The notes beneath the pieces are model-generated. The model made no database searches. It saw only the letters and a program-made list of their open reading frames with translations, and had not been told where the DNA came from. A stretch of 64,000 bases of DNA from Patiria pectinifera (Eukaryota; Echinodermata; Asteroidea; Valvatida; Asterinidae), in NCBI GenBank assembly GCA_029964075.1, contig CM057142.1:39062392-39126391 (forward strand), in the 5' to 3' direction. Below are positions 60,454 through 64,000 of this stretch, piece after piece. The translations under genes and the position numbers were made by a program. Numbering within the stretch: position 1 is the first letter of the stretch; every line of letters begins with the position of its first letter.

Positions 60454-62555
60454 GTGAGTAGCTTACAGCTAATTTTGTTTTAATCAAAGCGTACACGTCA
60501 CACAAATTTGAATAACCCAATTAGTGCTCAAGGAAAATAGACGCCACCAGCACCCTTGGGTAGCGGTAACACATCCAGGGAAGGTGGAGGGGGGGGGAGG
60601 GAGAAAGATATAGGTTATCCCCATGAAATAACCCTGGCAATGGCCAGTTACCCTGGGAAAATATTGTCCAGTCGCCGCAATCCCACGTTTGGAATTTCCA
60701 ATGTCAAGAAAATTAAAAAAACACACCTCTCATCATCTCACAACGATGCAGTTTTCACGGTGTATATCGTTCTGTGCCTCTACTTGTAATTACCCGCATT
60801 CCTCGGTGTACCTCGTGTACCTCGTTTCTTTCAGCAGGCATCACACCATTTTAAATCATTCCCTGCCACATAGAAGCCTGTTTTCAGACAGTTGGCATTT
60901 CGTTTTCAACTGAGCATTTGTTTCGATATTTGCATCAATATCAAATTGCAACTAACATACGTTTTCAATATCAGGTCTTCGTATATTGTTTGGAATGTGT
61001 TTCAGGACCTCTTTGGTTTTTATGCTAGTTTGTTTTCCATACTCATGGCAAGACAGTGTTGTCATAAGGCAGGAACTTCAGTGTTACAACCGCTTCAGCA
61101 TCACACGTTGCAAAAACTTGTACACGTAAAGTGTTTTGATGTTTTAATTTTCTATTTTTCATACTCCTTTAAAGAACAATGCATAGGGTTCAGAATTTGA
61201 AAAGACAGTGGTATACCCAGGAGAACCTTGAACTGAGTATAGAAAGATGATCAGAAATGAAAAAAACAAGAAACATTACATTTATATATACATTTATATA
61301 TATTATGCAATAAGTTTAGGATATGAGTTAATCAAACTTTGGCATATTTTTCTTCTGGACAGACTGTTTAAGCAGAATGACATAGACTAATGTAGCCTCC
61401 GCGCTACTGATCGTCAAAAATGAAAATGTTACTCAACAATGAGACGCACCGATTGCCAATTTAAGATGTCAATTTAACTCGACTGATGACTTTAACGTCT
61501 TGAGTGACAAACTTCATTAATTGGGTGACAGTTTAATAAGATGACAATTAGGTGGCGAATATCAATAATACTGTGACTTGGTGGCGAGCGACAAAATTGA
61601 CAACAAAGTCCGGAGACTTGAAATAAATTGCAGTAAGTTCGTGGTGACAGGTGATGACGGTGAATCTAAATTGCCGTAATTAACTTGGTGTAACTTGGTG
61701 TAAATAACTTGACCTGACTGAACTTTTTGATTGAACTTGGTAAAAACGTTGTGTAATCTGGTGGCTCAAGTTTATATATTTTTTAGTAAACTTAAATACT
61801 GAACTTTAACACACCTTTAAGTGTAAGGCTGTTTAATTGAGCAAGGAGCCGGCTGCATGTGCTCAAAACATTCACTAAAGGTAAAACAAAAAACCCACCC
61901 AATCGGATCAGCAGGAAATATATTTGGTCAGAAAGATTATCATGACGAGGATGGTAATAAAATGTTCATACGCAGTCTTCCGTGTAGAATTTTAATAGGC
62001 AAAAGCATGTAAGGATTTAAAGATGATAATAAATGTGGAAATCTGTAAATTGGGGGAATTATAATCAGCAACGTTGATAGGATTGAAGATACGGGCTTCT
62101 GGATGACAACTACTTCATCAGAACTGATGTATTCGCTGGCATTTGGGTTATTTAAGTTTCTGGCTTGCAGAGTGTTTATTTCAAACGACGTTCGCACTAT
62201 GCATGTAGCATGATTGATGGACTTTTGCTTGCAACTATGACACAATGTAGCTCCGTTACAAATAAGAATGAAAACAATGAGCAGATCGCTTCTCATAGTC
62301 AAAATACTGTGTGTTTTGTCCGGTTATGTACAGAACCGACTTGAAATCTAGTCGCAACACGGACACAAGCCGATCGTCTTGTCATTTCAAAGATTTCCGT
62401 TCACCGGGGAGTATTTAATTTTCATTCCTGATTAAATATATAGCGATTTCTTCTGACCTTCATTTGCTTCAGCCGGGAGTCAGATTCGACCGTCTTCAAC
62501 CACGAGTGACTGCACGTTAATAGAAAGATTGTAAATGATATTTCTTTTCGGTTTT
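60454..62555. other. mostly no gene recognised
   Basis: A (G)n-rich run lies at about 60586-60602. AT-rich sequence follows, with several TGACAA/GGTGAC phrases (61480-61690). The one frame of interest is listed at 61940-62302. No TM1-TM5 opsin exon was found here. Confidence 0.35.
61940..62302 (-). CDS. possible secreted-protein first exon, unknown
   Basis: 120 codons from ATG 62302 (a second ATG two codons later). It begins with a signal-peptide-like segment (MRSDLLIVFILICNGATLC) followed by a Cys-containing region HSCKQKSINHATCIVRTSFE. A TATATATTTA box lies about 130 bp upstream on the minus strand. CCAATTTACAG near 62043 could be a splice acceptor instead of coding. No family recognised and no partner exon seen, so a chance frame is quite possible. 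Confidence 0.25.
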   Translation of the reverse strand: MTMRSDLLIVFILICNGATLCHSCKQKSINHATCIVRTSFEINTLQARNLNNPNASEYISSDEVVVIQKPVSSILSTLLIIIPPIYRFPHLLSSLNPYMLLPIKILHGRLRMNILLPSSS

Positions 62556-64000
62556 ACCTATTGGCGTCGTCCATCCACTGCAGGATGTAGCCCTCTGCCA
62601 GACCCCTCCAGGTTGTTCTTTCCTTTGCTGCTTGTCCCACAACCGCGGACTTTTGATATGTCATCTCTCCATCCTTTTTGGGGTCTGCCTCTAGATCTTT
62701 TCCTGTTCTAGGTTGTCATTCTGTTGTTCTTTATGTCCATCTGTTGCCTGCCATCCTGGCTACATGTCCTGCCCATTTCCATTTCATTGTGTTGACGTAA
62801 TTTGCGATGTAATTTACTTCCAATTGTTTTTACACCTAATTATTTGATTGGGTATCCGGTCTTATAGTGTAATTCCTGGCATCATTCTTTTTATTGTAAA
62901 TTTACTCGGTAACTGTCCATGTTTGGCATCTATAAGTATTTTTTGGAAGTATGCTCTTCTCTTCTTCAATGCTATTGGTAGTTTTTTGTCATAACAGATT
63001 TATTTATATATCTTCCGAATAGACCACATCCTGCCTTTATTCTTGTGAGTACCTCTTCTTTAGTTGTGTCTTGCTTCTTAAAGGGTTTGACCAAAGTATT
63101 TTGTATTAATTTCCTTTTTCTATTATTTCATTCTCAATGTTGACAATGACTCGAGAATCAGTATTTGTCATAAATTGTGTCTTTCTTTTGTGCATTTTAA
63201 GCCCAAATCAGTTGCATTCTTGGTGCAAGCTTCTTCATTTGTCTCTGTAGGCTTTTGATGGAGTCTGAGAATATGGCCACATTGACCAGCAAATCTCAGG
63301 TTCTATAATGATTCTCCATCGATGTTGAATCCTTCCTCTTCCATTTCTGCTTTCTTGAAAACCTCTTCAAGAATTGCGTTCAATAGTCAGGGGGACCTTG
63401 TCGAACACCTCTTGATATCTTGATTTCAGTTGATATTTCACTATCTAAGTTAATGTTAGCTGTTGCATTTGTGTATATATCTTCCAGGATGTTGATGTAG
63501 GTTTCGTTTATTCTTATAAATAATTATTTCATAATGATCTAAACATGGCCGGATGTTCTGTGGAATCGAAGGCTTTTTTGAAGTCCACAAGCCGATGCAT
63601 AGTGGTAGATTGTATTCGTTCATCTTCTCTATGGTCTGGTTTATAGCTTGCATGGTCCGTTGTTAAATATCTGATCTGATGTTCGTCTAAGACTCTTTCT
63701 TTTCTGCTGTTACTTTTGCAAATATTTTGTACAAGTGTGAAAGAAGACTTATTGGTCTGTAGTTCTTCACTTCATTTTATCTCCTTTTTTTTTTAAAAGT
63801 ATACTGATTCTGGCTTCCATCCATTCTTTTGGTATCCTCATTTCATTCAGGATGTCGTTGAATAGGGTGACCATTTCTTGAATGGCTTCATCTCCAACCA
63901 GTGTTATTATATCAGTTGTCATTTGATCAATACCTGGTGCTTTGTTTCTTTTCATTTGATTGACTGCAGTTTGAACTCCCGAGTTGGTTATTGGTGGTAT
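62556..64000 (-). pseudogene. endonuclease/reverse-transcriptase LINE, degraded, cut by window end
   Basis: Reading from 64000 downward: NKAPGIDQMTTDIITL and IPKEWMEARISILLKKKGDK (63955-63767, RT fingers); MQAINQTIEKMNEYNLPLCI (63653 on), followed out of frame by the DFKKAFDS box; LLNAILEEVFKKAEMEEEGF (about 63390); KMHKRKTQFMTNTDSRV (about 63190). Near the 3' end WAGHVARMAGNRWT and RGRPQKGWRDDISKVRG (62770-62640) are typical of the ORF2 tail. Stops and frameshifts are numerous, and the FADD box reads FAGQ. The element's 5' part continues beyond the window. Confidence 0.75.

Overview
This is a non-bacterial, intron-containing genome segment, almost certainly from an invertebrate animal. The evidence is GT-AG exon structure in four multi-exon genes, a ciliary-type opsin, LINE reverse-transcriptase remnants, TTAGGG-type telomeric repeats and very dense families of inverted-repeat DNA transposons. 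The mix fits a marine deuterostome or lophotrochozoan best, but the sequence alone does not fix the species. Only two genes look like ordinary host genes; most of the rest is transposon-derived.

Layout. 1-4.4 kb: small inverted-repeat elements, including one that carries telomere-like repeats and is flanked by an 11-bp direct repeat. 4.4-5.0 kb: two abutting palindromic elements. 5.0-14.0 kb: a giant palindrome of about 8.95 kb, made of two copies of a P-superfamily-like transposon (THAP-domain gene, about 29-bp terminal repeats) joined head to head. 14.0-22.0 kb: a two-gene transposon with a SWIM/YqaJ-nuclease gene on + and a THAP/DDE transposase gene on -, convergent. This is the gene pair known from the ISL2EU (IS4EU) superfamily. 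22.1-23.3 kb: a short, internally deleted P-like derivative with matching terminal repeats and a clean 8-bp target duplication. 25.4-28.4 kb: a 3-kb foldback with a tRNA-like (SINE) loop. 30.9-32.0 kb: nested small elements.

32.1-36.0 kb: a four-exon SAM-dependent methyltransferase gene of the juvenile-hormone-acid-methyltransferase-like type, with an apparent 1-nt frameshift in exon 2. 37.9-39.4 kb: a broken jockey/CR1-like LINE. 39.6-40.2 kb: a small non-autonomous element whose end resembles the right end of the two-gene transposon. 40.9-52.4 kb: non-coding sequence with several inverted-repeat elements. 54.0-59.4 kb, minus strand: the last two exons of a ciliary-type opsin (retinal lysine in TM7, long cytoplasmic tail), whose 4.6-kb intron holds a 783-bp foldback element with a 9-bp target duplication. 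59.9-60.5 kb: LINE C-terminus. 62.6-64.0 kb: a degraded LINE on the minus strand, cut by the window end.

How parts relate. In the two-gene transposon the transposase would act on DNA ends and the YqaJ nuclease is its usual partner; here the transposase frame is open while the YqaJ frame carries two frameshifts. The P-like family is represented by a fused pair and a deletion derivative; none encodes a catalytic domain here. Several unrelated families carry 8-11 bp target duplications, so their boundaries can be read directly.
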